Shown here: positions 8,626 to 22,503 of the stretch, one piece after another
Numbering within the stretch: position 1 is the stretch's first letter
How the letters are laid out: every line of letters starts with the position of its first letter
Origin: an uncultured beta proteobacterium
GTDB taxonomy: Bacteria; Pseudomonadota; Gammaproteobacteria; Burkholderiales; Burkholderiaceae
DNA length: 50,844 bases
Reading direction: 5' to 3'
Assembly: GCA_903892315.1 (NCBI GenBank)
Contig: CAITHY010000136.1
Span: 1 to 50,844 of the forward strand
Notes under the pieces: generated by a model
The model's input: only the letters and a program-made list of their open reading frames with translations
What the model was told of the DNA's origin: nothing
Database searches by the model: none
Made by a program: the position numbers and the translations under genes

Positions 8626-9300
8626 ATGAGTATTCCAGTAAAGGTCCTGAGCTCAATACATCTAGGTAAACAAGTTTTATCTAGCGATGGAGTGTTAACT
8701 ATTTTGCACGACATTAGCTTTGACGTCTTTGATGGCGAAAGTGTTGCTATTACTGGTACATCTGGATCCGGGAAAAGCACTTTGCTTGGGCTGCTAGCCG
8801 GTTTGGATACCCCAACTAGCGGACATGTTGAGCTAGTTTCCCAAAATCTCAATCGCCTTGATGAAGATGGGCGGGCTAGATTAAGAGGGCAAAAGGTCGG
8901 GTTTGTTTTTCAAACCTTTCAATTGCTCCCCCATCTGACGGCCCTTGAAAACGTTATGCTTCCAGCTGAGCTGAACGGGATAGCGATGCCTAAGGAAAAC
9001 GCTCTAGCCTGTCTAGAGCAAGTAGGTTTAAGCGATCGAGCCAACCATTTCCCTAAGACCTTGTCGGGCGGAGAGCAGCAACGGGTAGCACTGGCCAGAG
9101 CCTTCATCATGAAGCCGGCTATTTTGTTTGCCGACGAGCCCACCGGCAGTTTGGATGAGGTCAGCGGAAATAGGGTTATTGAGCTACTTTTCGAGCTAAA
9201 TCGAGCCTACCATTCCACCCTCATTCTGGTAACTCATGACCAAGCCTTGGCTGATCGATGCCAGCGGCAATTACACCTTCAGGGCGGGCGATTGCTGTAG
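8626..9300 (+). CDS. ybbA: ABC transporter ATP-binding protein, YbbA/LolD type
   Basis: Cytoplasmic ATPase of the LolD/MacB/YbbA group. The 224 residues show Walker A GTSGSGKS at 44-51, signature LSGGEQQRVALARA, Walker B ILFADEPTGSLD and switch histidine LVTHD. I start it at 8626 because homologous sequence begins there; an in-frame upstream ATG at 8563 lies inside tesA. Only 2 nt separate the two start codons. In E. coli, ybbA is followed by the permease ybbP, but here the next gene is purL, so any membrane partner is elsewhere. Lipoprotein or small-molecule extraction is possible but not shown. Confidence 0.92.
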   Translation: MSIPVKVLSSIHLGKQVLSSDGVLTILHDISFDVFDGESVAITGTSGSGKSTLLGLLAGLDTPTSGHVELVSQNLNRLDEDGRARLRGQKVGFVFQTFQLLPHLTALENVMLPAELNGIAMPKENALACLEQVGLSDRANHFPKTLSGGEQQRVALARAFIMKPAILFADEPTGSLDEVSGNRVIELLFELNRAYHSTLILVTHDQALADRCQRQLHLQGGRLL

Positions 9301-9309
9301 GCAAAACCT

Positions 9310-9315
9310 TATAAT
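9310..9315 (+). promoter_or_regulatory. -10 element abutting the purL start
   Basis: A perfect TATAAT ends 6 nt before the purL ATG, placing the expected transcription start at or next to the ATG. No good -35 is visible and there is no usable Shine-Dalgarno spacing (AGGG touches the ATG). This predicts a leaderless purL mRNA. Confidence 0.55.
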
Positions 9316-9321
9316 CTAGGG

Positions 9322-12300
9322 ATGTCTTTTTTCCACTTTTTGCCCGGCGCTGATGCGCTTTCCCCCTTCCGCCAACAGCGACTTTTAGCCACTTTGGCTA
9401 CTCAAGGGGTTGATCTCGAGTCCATTGAGGCTCTATACCTTCATTTCATTTGGTCAGAGGCTGAGCTTGGCGCTAAAAACCAAGAAGTGATGGTCAGTTT
9501 ATTGACCTATGGTGAGCCATTTCATTCCAAAATAAATCCAGGAAAGTCTTGGTTCGGGAAGGGTAATGCCGAGAATCATGGCGCTATTGTTATCCCTAGA
9601 TTTGGAACCCTTTCCCCTTGGGCTAGTAAGGCTACTGATATTGCTCGTCAATGCGGATTAGATGTATTGCGTCTTGAGCGTGGTGTTCAGTTTTCATGGA
9701 AGAGTAAAAAAACACTGACTCCAGAGCAAAAACAATTGGTGCTCGCTGCGGTGCACGACAGAATGACCGAGGCAGTGATTGATTCGCCCGAAGCAGCGAA
9801 TGCCCTATATCAGTCACTCGAAGATAAGCCCTTAACGCGTATACCGGTGATGACTGAAGGTAGAGTTGCGCTTGATAAAGCCAATCAAGAATTAGGCCTT
9901 GCCTTATCCGATGATGAAGTAGCTTATCTTGTTGAAAATTTTATTAAGCTTGAGCGCAACCCATCTGACGTTGAGCTGATTATGTTTGCTCAAGCAAATA
10001 GTGAGCACTGTCGCCATAAGATATTTAATTCCAGCTGGACAATTGATGGTGATGATCAAGAGCGCTCTCTATTCGCCATGATCCGCAATACCCACCAATT
10101 GCAACCAGAGGGAACGATTGTTGCGTACTCCGATAACTCTGCGGTCATGGTTGGCTGCGAAGCGGAAACTTGGGTTCCTCAAGGCAAAGATCAACGCTAC
10201 GAAAAAGATACACGCTTGGTTCACACCCTCATGAAGGTGGAAACCCATAACCACCCAACTGCGATTGCGCCTTTCCCTGGGGCATCTACAGGCGCAGGTG
10301 GCGAAATTCGTGATGAGGGCGCAACTGGTATTGGTGGACGCCCAAAGGCTGGCCTTACCGGTTTCTCAGTTTCAAATTTAAATATTCCAGGCACAGATCT
10401 TCCCTGGGAGAGCCTGAAATACGGCAAGCCAGAGCGCATTGCAACGCCTTTACAAATCATGATTGATGGCCCGCTAGGTGGCGCCGCTTTTAATAATGAA
10501 TTTGGTCGCCCAATTTTGGGTGGTTACTTCAGAGTCTTCGAGCAAACATTAGATGGTACACGTCGCGGCTATCACAAGCCAATCATGATTGCTGGCGGTA
10601 TTGGAAGTATTGATTCAATCCATACCCAGAAAAGGGCAATTCAACCAGGTCACTTGTTAATTCAGCTTGGCGGTCCAGGCATGCGAATTGGTATGGGAGG
10701 CGCTACAGGCAGCTCAGTTGCAACTGGGACAAACACTGCTGATCTTGATTTTGATTCTGTGCAACGTGGCAATCCAGAAATGGAACGTCGTGCGCAAGAA
10801 GTAATCAATGCCTGCCGTGCTCTTGGTGACCATAATCCAATCGTGTCTATTCATGATGTTGGTGCGGGTGGTATTTCCAATGCATTCCCCGAGCTTGCAG
10901 ATGGCGCTGGATTGGGGGCTTCATTTAAACTTCGGAGCGTTCCACTCGAGGAAAGTGGCATGAGTCCTGCAGAGATTTGGTGCAATGAATCTCAGGAACG
11001 TTATGTACTGGCCATTGATGCCAAAGATTTGGATCTGTTCAAATCATTTTGTGAGCGTGAGCGTTGCCCCTTTGCAGTAGTTGGTGAAGCAACTGCAGAA
11101 CGTCAACTGAAGTTAAGCGACTCTAATCAGCCGCTATCTTCGGATGCAGCGCTTCCAATAGATATGCCGATGGAGGTATTGCTTGGCAAGCCGCCGAAGA
11201 TGCATCGCAATGTTGAGCGCCTACCTCAAGAATTTAAAGAATTAGATGTAACGGATGCTGATCTAGCGCAATCAATTGCTTGGGTTTTGCAGCAACCTAC
11301 CGTAGCAAGTAAATCATTCTTAATTACGATTGGGGATCGAACTGTTGGCGGACTCAATGCCAGGGATCAGTTTGTTGGTCCATGGCAAGTTCCTGTAGCG
11401 GATTGCGCCGTTACTCTGATGGATTACAAGGGTTATCGTGGTGAAGCAATGTCTATGGGTGAAAGAACCCCATTGGCTGTTGTAGATGCTCCAGCTGCTG
11501 CACGAATGGCAGTAGGCGAGGCGATTACCAATCTTTTGGCTGCAGATATCATCAGCCTCGAAAGCGTAAAACTTTCGGCAAACTGGATGGCAGCTTGCGG
11601 TGCGCCTGGCGAAGATGCAAAACTCTATGACTCCGTTAAAGCCATTGGCATGGAACTCTGCCCTGCGCTTGGAATATCGATTCCAGTTGGCAAGGATTCT
11701 CTATCAATGTCGACCGCATGGCAAGATGGGGGTGAGGCTAAGAAAGTAGTCGCGCCAGTTTCTTTAATTATTTCTGCATTTGCATCTGTGCTAGATGCCC
11801 GTAAAACTTTGACACCCTTGCTTCAATTGAAGGGTAGAGACGGATCTACACAAGAAACCGAATTGATCTTGATCGATTTAGGGCGTGGTAAGAATCGTAT
11901 GGCCGGAAGTATCTTGGCTCAAGTGCTTGATCAGTCCGGAAAATTAGCGCCTGATGTCGATCATCCAGAAGATTTGAAGTCTTTGGCTACCGCCATGATT
12001 GAGTTACGTAAAGAGAACAAGCTTTTGGCTTATCACGATCGTTCTGATGGCGGCTTACTCGCCTGCGTTGCTGAAATGGCATTTGCATCGCATTGCGGCA
12101 TTTCGCTGAATGTGGACATGATCGCTATGGATGCTGGGCAAGAGCCTGATTATGGTGATGCTAAGAATTGGGCGCAACAGGTTGCTGGTCGTCGCCATGA
12201 GCAAACTATGCGGGCTTTATTCAATGAAGAGTTAGGCGCTGTCATTCAGGTTCGCAAAGAAGATCGTGATGGGGTATTTGCAGTGCTGAGAAAATTAGGC

Positions 12301-13359
12301 TTAAGTGCGCACAGCCATGTGATTGGCAAGCCTAATACTAATGGCCGCATTGAAATTTGGCGCGATGCTAAAAATATTTTTGCTGAGCCGCGTGAAGTGC
12401 TTCAAAAGATTTGGACTAACACTAGCTATCAAATTGCACGTCTACGTGACAATCCGGCCTGTGCCGATAGTGAATTCTCTCTCTTAGACAATATTGCCGA
12501 TACAGGCATGAGTCCTAAACTCACATTCAATCCATCTGAAGATATTGCTGCTCCATTTATCTCGAAAAACGCACGTCCGAAAGTTGCAATCTTGCGAGAG
12601 CAGGGCGTTAACTCCCATGTTGAGATGGCATATTCAGTAAATTGGGCCGGATTTGATAGCTATGACGTCCATATGTCTGATTTACTTAGTGGCAAAGCAA
12701 ACCTAGAAGACTTCAGAGGTCTCATTGCTTGTGGCGGTTTTAGTTACGGTGACGTATTGGGTGCTGGCGAGGGTTGGGCTAAAACTATTCTTTTTAACCA
12801 ACAGCTCCGAGATCAGTTTTCCAAGTTCTTCAATCGTCAAGACAGTTTTGCCTTAGGTGTTTGTAATGGTTGCCAAATGATGAGTAACCTCTCGGGAATC
12901 ATTCCTGGAGCAGAAGCCTGGCCTAAATTTACACGGAATCAATCGGAGCAATACGAAGCTCGTTTAGTGATGGCTGAAGTAATGGCTTCACCTTCCATAT
13001 TCACCCAGGGTATGGAAGGCAGTCAGATACCCATTGCCATCGCTCACGGTGAGGGTTTTGCTAACTTCAGTCAACAAGGCAGCTTAGAGCAGATTCAAAA
13101 GCAGGGCTTGGCCTCATTCCGCTTTGTAGATCATCAAGGCAACCCAACAGAAACCTATCCAATGAATCCAAATGGATCTCCTCATGGCTTAACTGGTGTC
13201 ACTACGCCTGATGGCCGCTTTATGGTCATGATGCCCCATCCGGAGCGGGTATTTAGAGCCGTACAGATGAGTTGGTGCCCGCCTGAATGGTTGGATAACC
13301 CAGACGGTGCGAGCCCGTGGCTGCGCTTATTCCGCAACGCCCGTCGTTGGTCTAATTAA
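9322..13359 (+). CDS. purL: Phosphoribosylformylglycinamidine synthase
   Basis: Single-chain FGAM synthase, which converts FGAR, glutamine and ATP to FGAM in purine synthesis. The 1345-residue protein has the N-terminal PurS-like region, the ATP-binding core ([15 protein letters not shown] and a Gly-rich GIGG loop) duplicated in the middle, and a C-terminal class I glutaminase with nucleophile C1181 (GVCNGCQMM) and the PHPERVFR histidine. Length fits the gammaproteobacterial/betaproteobacterial large form (E. coli 1295). No PurQ or PurS is needed. It appears to be transcribed from its own promoter right at the ATG. Confidence 0.98.
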   Translation: MSFFHFLPGADALSPFRQQRLLATLATQGVDLESIEALYLHFIWSEAELGAKNQEVMVSLLTYGEPFHSKINPGKSWFGKGNAENHGAIVIPRFGTLSPWASKATDIARQCGLDVLRLERGVQFSWKSKKTLTPEQKQLVLAAVHDRMTEAVIDSPEAANALYQSLEDKPLTRIPVMTEGRVALDKANQELGLALSDDEVAYLVENFIKLERNPSDVELIMFAQANSEHCRHKIFNSSWTIDGDDQERSLFAMIRNTHQLQPEGTIVAYSDNSAVMVGCEAETWVPQGKDQRYEKDTRLVHTLMKVETHNHPTAIAPFPGASTGAGGEIRDEGATGIGGRPKAGLTGFSVSNLNIPGTDLPWESLKYGKPERIATPLQIMIDGPLGGAAFNNEFGRPILGGYFRVFEQTLDGTRRGYHKPIMIAGGIGSIDSIHTQKRAIQPGHLLIQLGGPGMRIGMGGATGSSVATGTNTADLDFDSVQRGNPEMERRAQEVINACRALGDHNPIVSIHDVGAGGISNAFPELADGAGLGASFKLRSVPLEESGMSPAEIWCNESQERYVLAIDAKDLDLFKSFCERERCPFAVVGEATAERQLKLSDSNQPLSSDAALPIDMPMEVLLGKPPKMHRNVERLPQEFKELDVTDADLAQSIAWVLQQPTVASKSFLITIGDRTVGGLNARDQFVGPWQVPVADCAVTLMDYKGYRGEAMSMGERTPLAVVDAPAAARMAVGEAITNLLAADIISLESVKLSANWMAACGAPGEDAKLYDSVKAIGMELCPALGISIPVGKDSLSMSTAWQDGGEAKKVVAPVSLIISAFASVLDARKTLTPLLQLKGRDGSTQETELILIDLGRGKNRMAGSILAQVLDQSGKLAPDVDHPEDLKSLATAMIELRKENKLLAYHDRSDGGLLACVAEMAFASHCGISLNVDMIAMDAGQEPDYGDAKNWAQQVAGRRHEQTMRALFNEELGAVIQVRKEDRDGVFAVLRKLGLSAHSHVIGKPNTNGRIEIWRDAKNIFAEPREVLQKIWTNTSYQIARLRDNPACADSEFSLLDNIADTGMSPKLTFNPSEDIAAPFISKNARPKVAILREQGVNSHVEMAYSVNWAGFDSYDVHMSDLLSGKANLEDFRGLIACGGFSYGDVLGAGEGWAKTILFNQQLRDQFSKFFNRQDSFALGVCNGCQMMSNLSGIIPGAEAWPKFTRNQSEQYEARLVMAEVMASPSIFTQGMEGSQIPIAIAHGEGFANFSQQGSLEQIQKQGLASFRFVDHQGNPTETYPMNPNGSPHGLTGVTTPDGRFMVMMPHPERVFRAVQMSWCPPEWLDNPDGASPWLRLFRNARRWSN

Positions 13360-14133
13360 ATGCCATCTACGCTGTTAATGGAGCCGGTTACCTTTTCTGA
13401 AAGTGGCGGTGTTCGTTACTTGCATTTTGGAACTGAATCTATTCAGGGAGCAATGCGTTTGCGTGACCCTGAAGAGATTTATCTTGAGTACAACCAGCAA
13501 ATGATGGCTTGGTTACTCTTTCTGGAAACAAAGCCTGGAATGCAAATAGCTCAACTTGGATTGGGAACGGGGGCATTGGCTAAGTTTCAACATCAACACT
13601 GTCCGGCCGTTAAAACTACTGTTGTGGAATTAAATCCCGCCGTGATTGTTTCTGCGAGATCGATGTTTTTTACCCCTGATGATGATCGTCGCTTAGAAAC
13701 ATTGCAAACTGATGCGAAGCTATTTGTAAAGAACAAAAAATATCGTGAGCAGTTTGATGCTGTTCAGGTTGATTTGTATGATGCGATCTGCGATGGCCCT
13801 GCTGCAAGCTCTTTGGATTTTTATAAAGGCTGCTGCGATATTCTCAAAGGCCCCGGTGTCATGACAGTGAATTTATTCTCACGTCATAAAAGCTTTGACC
13901 TCAATCTCAACAATATCTGCGAAGCTTTTGATAACAGAGTGCTTTTATTTCCAGAATCCCATGATTGCAATGTTGTGGCAATAGCATTTAAAGGTCCCAA
14001 GTTGGAAGCTGAATGGAAGGATGTTGCAAAGCGCGCAAAATTGATTCTTGAAAAAACAGGCCTCCCTACAAATAAGTGGGTATCCGGGATTAGCCGTGAG
14101 AACGCCAGACAAGAAAACAAGCTCTCTATTTAA
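13360..14133 (+). CDS. Spermidine-synthase-like methyltransferase-fold protein
   Basis: The 257-residue protein resembles the SpeE family. A nucleotide-binding Gly motif LGLGTGALAKF lies near residue 66, an acidic strand end VVELNP about 25 residues later, then DAVQVDLYDA. It is shorter than SpeE and lacks an obvious N-terminal tetramerisation domain. Polyamine synthase activity is therefore uncertain; many such proteins are annotated only as spermidine-synthase-like. The ATG directly follows the purL TAA with no gap, so translation is probably coupled. No separate promoter is visible. Confidence 0.85.
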   Translation: MPSTLLMEPVTFSESGGVRYLHFGTESIQGAMRLRDPEEIYLEYNQQMMAWLLFLETKPGMQIAQLGLGTGALAKFQHQHCPAVKTTVVELNPAVIVSARSMFFTPDDDRRLETLQTDAKLFVKNKKYREQFDAVQVDLYDAICDGPAASSLDFYKGCCDILKGPGVMTVNLFSRHKSFDLNLNNICEAFDNRVLLFPESHDCNVVAIAFKGPKLEAEWKDVAKRAKLILEKTGLPTNKWVSGISRENARQENKLSI

Positions 14134-14151
14134 TGCTTTGAATTAAACAAG

Positions 14152-14182
14152 AAAAAAAGGCGATCTCACGATCGCCTTTTTT
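14152..14182. terminator. Bidirectional terminator between the SpeE-like gene and acnB
   Basis: GGCGATC, a TCAC loop and GATCGCC are flanked by an A-run on the left and a T-run on the right. It can therefore end transcription of both convergent genes. Confidence 0.9.
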
Positions 14183-14219
14183 GTTTCTCAACCTATTACA
14201 AGGCTGAGGGTAATACCAA

Positions 14220-16805
14220 TTAAACAGTTACGGTATCCGCAACATCACTAAATGACTTGAGCTTATCAAAACTCATGTATTTGTAAACATCGCCAGATTT
14301 AGCATCGAGCGCTTTTACTTGCTCTAAATACTCGGTTGGAGTAGGCAGGCGACCTAAGAGAGCAGCTACTGAAGCCAGTTCTGCAGAAGCCAAATACACA
14401 CGAGTATCAATGCCCAAGCGGTTAGGGAAGTTTCGTGTAGAGGTGGATACGGCCGTTGAACCCTTACGGATCTGAGCTTGGTTACCCATACAAAGTGAGC
14501 AGCCTGGGCTTTCCATGCGGGCACCAGCTGCTCCTAACATACCGTAGTAGCCTTCTTCCATTAAGACCATCGCATCCATCTTGGTCGGGGGAGCTACCCA
14601 TAAACGGGTTGGCATATCTTTTTTGCCTTGCAGCACTTGACCAGCTGCACGGAAGTGACCGATATTGGTCATGCAGGAGCCGATAAATACCTCATCAATC
14701 TTATCGCCAGCTACTTCAGATAGGACTTTCACATCATCCGGATCGTTAGGACAGGCAAGGATAGGTTCTTTGATTTCATCGATATTGATTTCGATAATCT
14801 CCGCATAGTCAGCATCCGCATCAGCCTTGAGAAGTTGTGGATTGGCAATCCAAGCTTCCATCGCTTTGATACGGCGACCAAGTGTGCGCTTATCTTCATA
14901 GCCGTTCGCAATCATCCACTTCATCAAAGTGATGTTTGATGTCATGTATTCAATGATTGGCTCTTTGTTTAAGTGAACTGTACAGCCGCCGGCAGAGCGC
15001 TCAGCTGAAGCATCAGACAATTCAAATGCTTGCTCAACCTTCAGATCAGGTAGGCCTTCAATTTCGAGAATGCGGCCAGAGAAAATATTCTTCTTGCCTT
15101 GTTTTTCAACAGTCAGCAACCCCTTTTTGATTGCATACAAAGGAATTGCATTCACCAGATCACGCAAAGTGATACCAGGCTGCATTTTGCCTTTAAATCG
15201 TACCAATACGGACTCGGGCATATCTAATGGCATTACACCTGTAGCGGCTGCGAAAGCAACTAATCCAGAGCCAGCAGGGAAAGAGATGCCAATGGGGAAA
15301 CGAGTATGGCTGTCGCCACCAGTTCCACAAGTATCTGGCAGGAGTAAGCGATTCAACCAGCTATGGATCACACCATCACCTGGGCGTAATGCAACGCCAC
15401 CGCGATTGGTCATAAATGGCGGTAACTCATGTTGAGTGCGAATATCTACAGGCTTTGGATAGGCTGAGGTATGGCAGAAGGACTGCATAACGAGGTCGGA
15501 AGAGAAACCAAGGCAAGCCAAGTCTTTTAATTCGTCACGCGTCATTGGACCGGTTGTATCTTGAGAGCCAACGGTAGTCATGTGTGGTTCGCAGTAAGTA
15601 CCAGGGCGAACTCCCTGGCCTTCTGGCAGTCCACATGCGCGACCAACCATCTTTTGCGCCAAGCTAAAACCTTTCTTGTTGTCAACCGGATTCACTGGCA
15701 AACGGAATTCAGTGGAAGCGGGCAAGCCGAGGGCCGCACGTGCTTTAGCAGTCAAGCCTCGACCAACGATCAAAGGAATTCGTCCGCCAGCGCGAACTTC
15801 ATCCAAAATCACTGGGGACTTCAAGGTAAAGCTGGTGATTTCCTTGCCATTTTTAAATACTTTTCCTTCGTATGGGCGAAGTTCAATCTCATCACCCATA
15901 TTCATTTGGGAAACATCTAATTCAATTGGTAATGCTCCCGAATCTTCCATTGTGTTGAAGAAAATTGGAGCGATATTGGTGCCTAAACATACGCCACCAA
16001 AACGCTTGTTTGGTACGAATGGAATATCTTGCCCAGTCCACCAGAGAACAGAGTTTGTTGCAGATTTGCGTGAAGAGCCTGTACCAACTACGTCTCCAAC
16101 GTAAGCAATTTGATTGCCTTTTTTCTGTAGGGCAGCGATTTGCTTCATAGGGCCACGAACACCAGTCTCGTCTGGCTCAATGCCGGGACGAGGGTTCTTG
16201 AGCATGATCGTTGCATGCAGTGGAATATCAGGGCGGCTCCATGCATCAGGGGCAGGCGAGAGATCATCGGTATTGGTTTCGCCGGTTACCTTGAACACAG
16301 TAAGCTTCATGCTTTCTGGAACTGCAGGGCGGCTAGTAAACCAGTCCGCATTTGCCCAGCTTTGCATTACAGCCTTAGCGTTTACATTACCCTTTTCGGC
16401 AAGCTCTTGAACATCATTAAAGTAATCAAACATCAAGAGTGTTTTCTTCAGTGCTTCTGCAGCAGCAACACCGCACTCAGCGTCAGATAAAAGCTCTACT
16501 AATGGTTTTATGTTGTAACCGCCTAGCATCGTGCCCAACAACTCAGTAGCACGTACGCGGGAAATTAGTGGAGATTTTTCAGCCCCTTTGGCAACGGCAT
16601 CTAAAAACTCAGCTTTTACTTTGGCAGCGTCATCTACGCCAGCAGGAACACGGTGGGTAATTAATTCAACCAGCTCAGCTTCTTTGCCGGCAGGTGGGTT
16701 TTTCAGCAACTTCACCAACTCGGATGTTTGATCCTTGGTTAATGGCAGGGCAGGAATACCGAGAGCTGCGCGTTCAGCGACGAGGGCGTTATAGGCTTCT
16801 AACAT
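14220..16805 (-). CDS. acnB: Aconitate hydratase B (also 2-methylisocitrate dehydratase)
   Basis: TCA-cycle enzyme that interconverts citrate and isocitrate with a 4Fe-4S cluster. The 861-residue protein has the AcnB-specific N-terminal HEAT-like domain, the swivel domain, and the catalytic core with cluster cysteines in [10 protein letters not shown] and [10 protein letters not shown] choose the ATG giving [16 protein letters not shown] because it aligns with E. coli AcnB and has GGGA a few nt upstream. Another ATG four codons earlier would also work. It is convergent with the SpeE-like gene and shares its terminator. Confidence 0.97.
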   Translation of the reverse strand: MLEAYNALVAERAALGIPALPLTKDQTSELVKLLKNPPAGKEAELVELITHRVPAGVDDAAKVKAEFLDAVAKGAEKSPLISRVRATELLGTMLGGYNIKPLVELLSDAECGVAAAEALKKTLLMFDYFNDVQELAEKGNVNAKAVMQSWANADWFTSRPAVPESMKLTVFKVTGETNTDDLSPAPDAWSRPDIPLHATIMLKNPRPGIEPDETGVRGPMKQIAALQKKGNQIAYVGDVVGTGSSRKSATNSVLWWTGQDIPFVPNKRFGGVCLGTNIAPIFFNTMEDSGALPIELDVSQMNMGDEIELRPYEGKVFKNGKEITSFTLKSPVILDEVRAGGRIPLIVGRGLTAKARAALGLPASTEFRLPVNPVDNKKGFSLAQKMVGRACGLPEGQGVRPGTYCEPHMTTVGSQDTTGPMTRDELKDLACLGFSSDLVMQSFCHTSAYPKPVDIRTQHELPPFMTNRGGVALRPGDGVIHSWLNRLLLPDTCGTGGDSHTRFPIGISFPAGSGLVAFAAATGVMPLDMPESVLVRFKGKMQPGITLRDLVNAIPLYAIKKGLLTVEKQGKKNIFSGRILEIEGLPDLKVEQAFELSDASAERSAGGCTVHLNKEPIIEYMTSNITLMKWMIANGYEDKRTLGRRIKAMEAWIANPQLLKADADADYAEIIEINIDEIKEPILACPNDPDDVKVLSEVAGDKIDEVFIGSCMTNIGHFRAAGQVLQGKKDMPTRLWVAPPTKMDAMVLMEEGYYGMLGAAGARMESPGCSLCMGNQAQIRKGSTAVSTSTRNFPNRLGIDTRVYLASAELASVAALLGRLPTPTEYLEQVKALDAKSGDVYKYMSFDKLKSFSDVADTVTV

Positions 16806-16872
16806 TATGTTTCCCATGAGGTAAAAGTGATCAATAGAAAGGCCAACAGGGAATTCTCTCCCGTTTTGCCAA

Positions 16873-16878
16873 ATTATA
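16873..16878 (-). promoter_or_regulatory. -10 element of the probable acnB promoter
   Basis: On the minus strand this reads TATAAT, about 67 nt before the acnB start. The -35 is not clear. Transcription from here would give a 5' leader of roughly 60 nt. Confidence 0.45.
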
Positions 16879-16981
16879 GTTGTTAAATCAAGTCTTATAT
16901 AAGAGTTTAAACCCTAAAAAAGCGACATTTTTGCCAAAAATAAAGCATTATTTGAGCCCGTAGACTGGAAAAGTAGTCTAA

Positions 16982-17170
16982 CTAGATAACTTGCTCATCT
17001 TTAAGGGCCCAAACCAAGGCAACAACCCAGCCAATCAAGGACCATCCTAAAAACAGGTTTAAGGCAAAAATAGCCCCTGTATTTGCCCTTTTTTTGTGGA
17101 AAGCAATAGCAAATGGGAGGAAATAAAAGAGGGAGAGGATGGAGACTAATATGGCAAACAAAAGGCGCAT
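16982..17170 (-). CDS. Small membrane protein, superinfection immunity protein family
   Basis: The 62 residues form two membrane segments (about 3-23 and 35-56). The pattern is characteristic of the Imm_superinfect family, named after the phage T4 Imm protein: LPFAIAFHKKRAN, then NLFLGWSLIGWVVALVWAL. Such genes are common on bacterial chromosomes, where their role is mostly unknown. There is no phage gene nearby, so an anti-phage role cannot be assumed. It is divergent from pyrG with a 111-nt gap. Confidence 0.85.
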   Translation of the reverse strand: MRLLFAILVSILSLFYFLPFAIAFHKKRANTGAIFALNLFLGWSLIGWVVALVWALKDEQVI

Positions 17171-17250
17171 AGGTAATAAATGAATCGTTTTAGGTGGGTG
17201 AGATCCTATATTAACGATATTGAAATTTCCCTCCCCCCTATGGCTATCGT

Positions 17251-17256
17251 TATAAT
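17251..17256 (+). promoter_or_regulatory. -10 element of the probable pyrG promoter
   Basis: TATAAT lies 25 nt before the pyrG ATG, giving a leader of about 18 nt. A TTGAAA is present at 17220-17225, but the 25-nt spacing is too long for a standard promoter, so the -35 is uncertain. Confidence 0.45.
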
Positions 17257-17278
17257 TACTTTTTCCAACAGAGCTTAA

Positions 17279-18943
<1,665 letters not shown>

Positions 18944-18952
18944 AGGAAGAAT

Positions 18953-21144
<2,192 letters not shown>

Positions 21145-21162
21145 TTAAATACTCAATAGCTT

Positions 21163-21468
21163 ATGCGCATTGTCATCTACTCTATGCTGGTATTGCTCAT
21201 TGCAATCCAATATCCGCTTTGGTTGGGTAAGGGTGGATGGCTTAAGGTTTATGAGATGGAACGACAGGTAGAGCTTCAAGAAGCTAAAAATAGCCTCTTG
21301 GCCCTTCGTAATGCCAAACTATCTGGCGATGTCAAAGATCTGAAAGATGGCACTCGAGCCATCGAAGAGCGTGCGCGTGTTGAACATGGCTTAATTAAAG
21401 AGGGCGAGTTTTTTGTACAAATCCTGCCGGCAGATAAAGTGTCGAGTCCTCAAGCCACAAAACAGTAG
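21163..21468 (+). CDS. ftsB: Cell division protein FtsB
   Basis: Small bitopic divisome protein that forms a complex with FtsQ and FtsL. The 101 residues show one membrane segment (about 2-20, ending WLGKGGW) followed by a heptad-like coiled coil (about 25-65, [20 protein letters not shown]). The C-terminal motif [18 protein letters not shown] is typical of the family. Placement directly after eno is conserved in proteobacteria. The stop lies 4 nt from the stop of convergent hslO. Confidence 0.94.
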   Translation: MRIVIYSMLVLLIAIQYPLWLGKGGWLKVYEMERQVELQEAKNSLLALRNAKLSGDVKDLKDGTRAIEERARVEHGLIKEGEFFVQILPADKVSSPQATKQ

Positions 21469-21472
21469 GGCT

Positions 21473-22438
21473 TTAATGACCGCTAGACGGCGGCCTTGTA
21501 GCATCACTCAATAAATCTGTCTTGAATACCTGCAGACAATCAACGGCATCAAAGCGATAGGGCTTTGCGCAGAAATCACAGACGGTCTCTACGGCACCTT
21601 GCTCCGCAAGGATGCTTTGAACCTCTTCCTCGCCTAACATGCGCAATATATCGGCAACCTTAGTCCGCGAGCATCGACAAGCAAAACGAATAGGGCGAGT
21701 AGGGAAGCTACGCACACCATTTTCGGCAGACTCCTCCAAAAATAAACGCCTCAAGATGGTCTCTGGTGGAAGTGACAGTAATTCCTCATCAGTAATCGTT
21801 TCGCCAAGGGTTTGAATTCGAGACCAGCCTTCACTAGCAACCTGCGGATCTAAATGTGCATGACCGCCTGAATTTGGCAGGCGCTGTAACAACAAGCCGC
21901 CAACCTGCGTATCGCTAGAGGCGAGCCAAATACGTGTATCCAATTGTTCGGAGTTTTGCATATACAAGGCTATAGCCTCTGCAGCACTGGTAACGGGCTT
22001 AATGACCGCTCCTTGGTGGTCTTGAAGAGCTACGATGCCTTGGTAGGGGGCTTGTCCTGGTTCACGATCAGCTGGATCCAAGGTGATCACCAATCTTCCG
22101 CTTCCACTAACATCCAGTAGATCGGCTAAGCTTGCATCAGGCAATATTTCAGAGGGATCGACAGAAAGCTTGACTGTGGCTCTCATGGATAAATCTGACT
22201 TACATTCGACAACCAGTAGCTGAATGGGCCCCTTGCTTTGCGCCTGGATGATGAGAGTTCCATCAAACTTGAGGCTGGCGCTTAAAAGGGTGGCTGCACC
22301 AACAAAGTCACCCAGAATTCGGCGGACGGCAGGAGGGTCATTACGGCGCTCTAGAACCGCCTGCCAGGCGCTCCCAATCGACACAATTTCGCCGCGAACT
22401 GGGGCGCCATCACATATAAATACTAGTAATTCATTCAT
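21473..22438 (-). CDS. hslO: Redox-regulated chaperone Hsp33
   Basis: Holdase activated by oxidative unfolding. The C-terminal zinc switch CRC (near residue 254) and CDFC about 32 residues later gives the CxC...CxxC arrangement. I start it at the ATG giving MNELLVFICDGAPVRGE, because E. coli Hsp33 also begins about 17 residues before VRGE. A GATACT box sits 7 nt upstream. An earlier ATG at 22474 would add 12 basic residues with a CAGG site before it, so the start is not certain. It is divergent from gltX. Confidence 0.93.
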   Translation of the reverse strand: MNELLVFICDGAPVRGEIVSIGSAWQAVLERRNDPPAVRRILGDFVGAATLLSASLKFDGTLIIQAQSKGPIQLLVVECKSDLSMRATVKLSVDPSEILPDASLADLLDVSGSGRLVITLDPADREPGQAPYQGIVALQDHQGAVIKPVTSAAEAIALYMQNSEQLDTRIWLASSDTQVGGLLLQRLPNSGGHAHLDPQVASEGWSRIQTLGETITDEELLSLPPETILRRLFLEESAENGVRSFPTRPIRFACRCSRTKVADILRMLGEEEVQSILAEQGAVETVCDFCAKPYRFDAVDCLQVFKTDLLSDATRPPSSGH

Positions 22439-22445
22439 AGGCCGA

Positions 22446-22451
22446 AGTATC
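22446..22451 (-). promoter_or_regulatory. Weak -10-like element before hslO
   Basis: On the minus strand GATACT ends 7 nt before the ATG at 22438. It matches TATAAT at only four of six bases. It fits the leaderless pattern seen at other genes here but is the weakest example. Confidence 0.28.
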
Positions 22452-22490
22452 CACTTTTTTTTGGTTTTAGTCACATCAAGCCTGACCTGA

Positions 22491-22496
22491 GATAAT
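22491..22496 (+). promoter_or_regulatory. -10 element abutting the gltX start
   Basis: GATAAT ends 7 nt before the ATG at 22504, with no Shine-Dalgarno sequence in between. It predicts a leaderless gltX mRNA and overlaps the alternative upstream ATG at 22495, which argues against that ATG. Confidence 0.5.
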
Positions 22497-22503
22497 GCGA
22501 TTT

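Noticed and set aside
15561..16490. Several overlapping open frames opposite acnB
   Set aside because: They lie wholly inside a well-conserved enzyme gene and show no family resemblance, start signal or domain.
22495..22503. Upstream ATG as the gltX start
   Set aside because: It overlaps the GATAAT -10 element, and GluRS homologues begin at the next Met.
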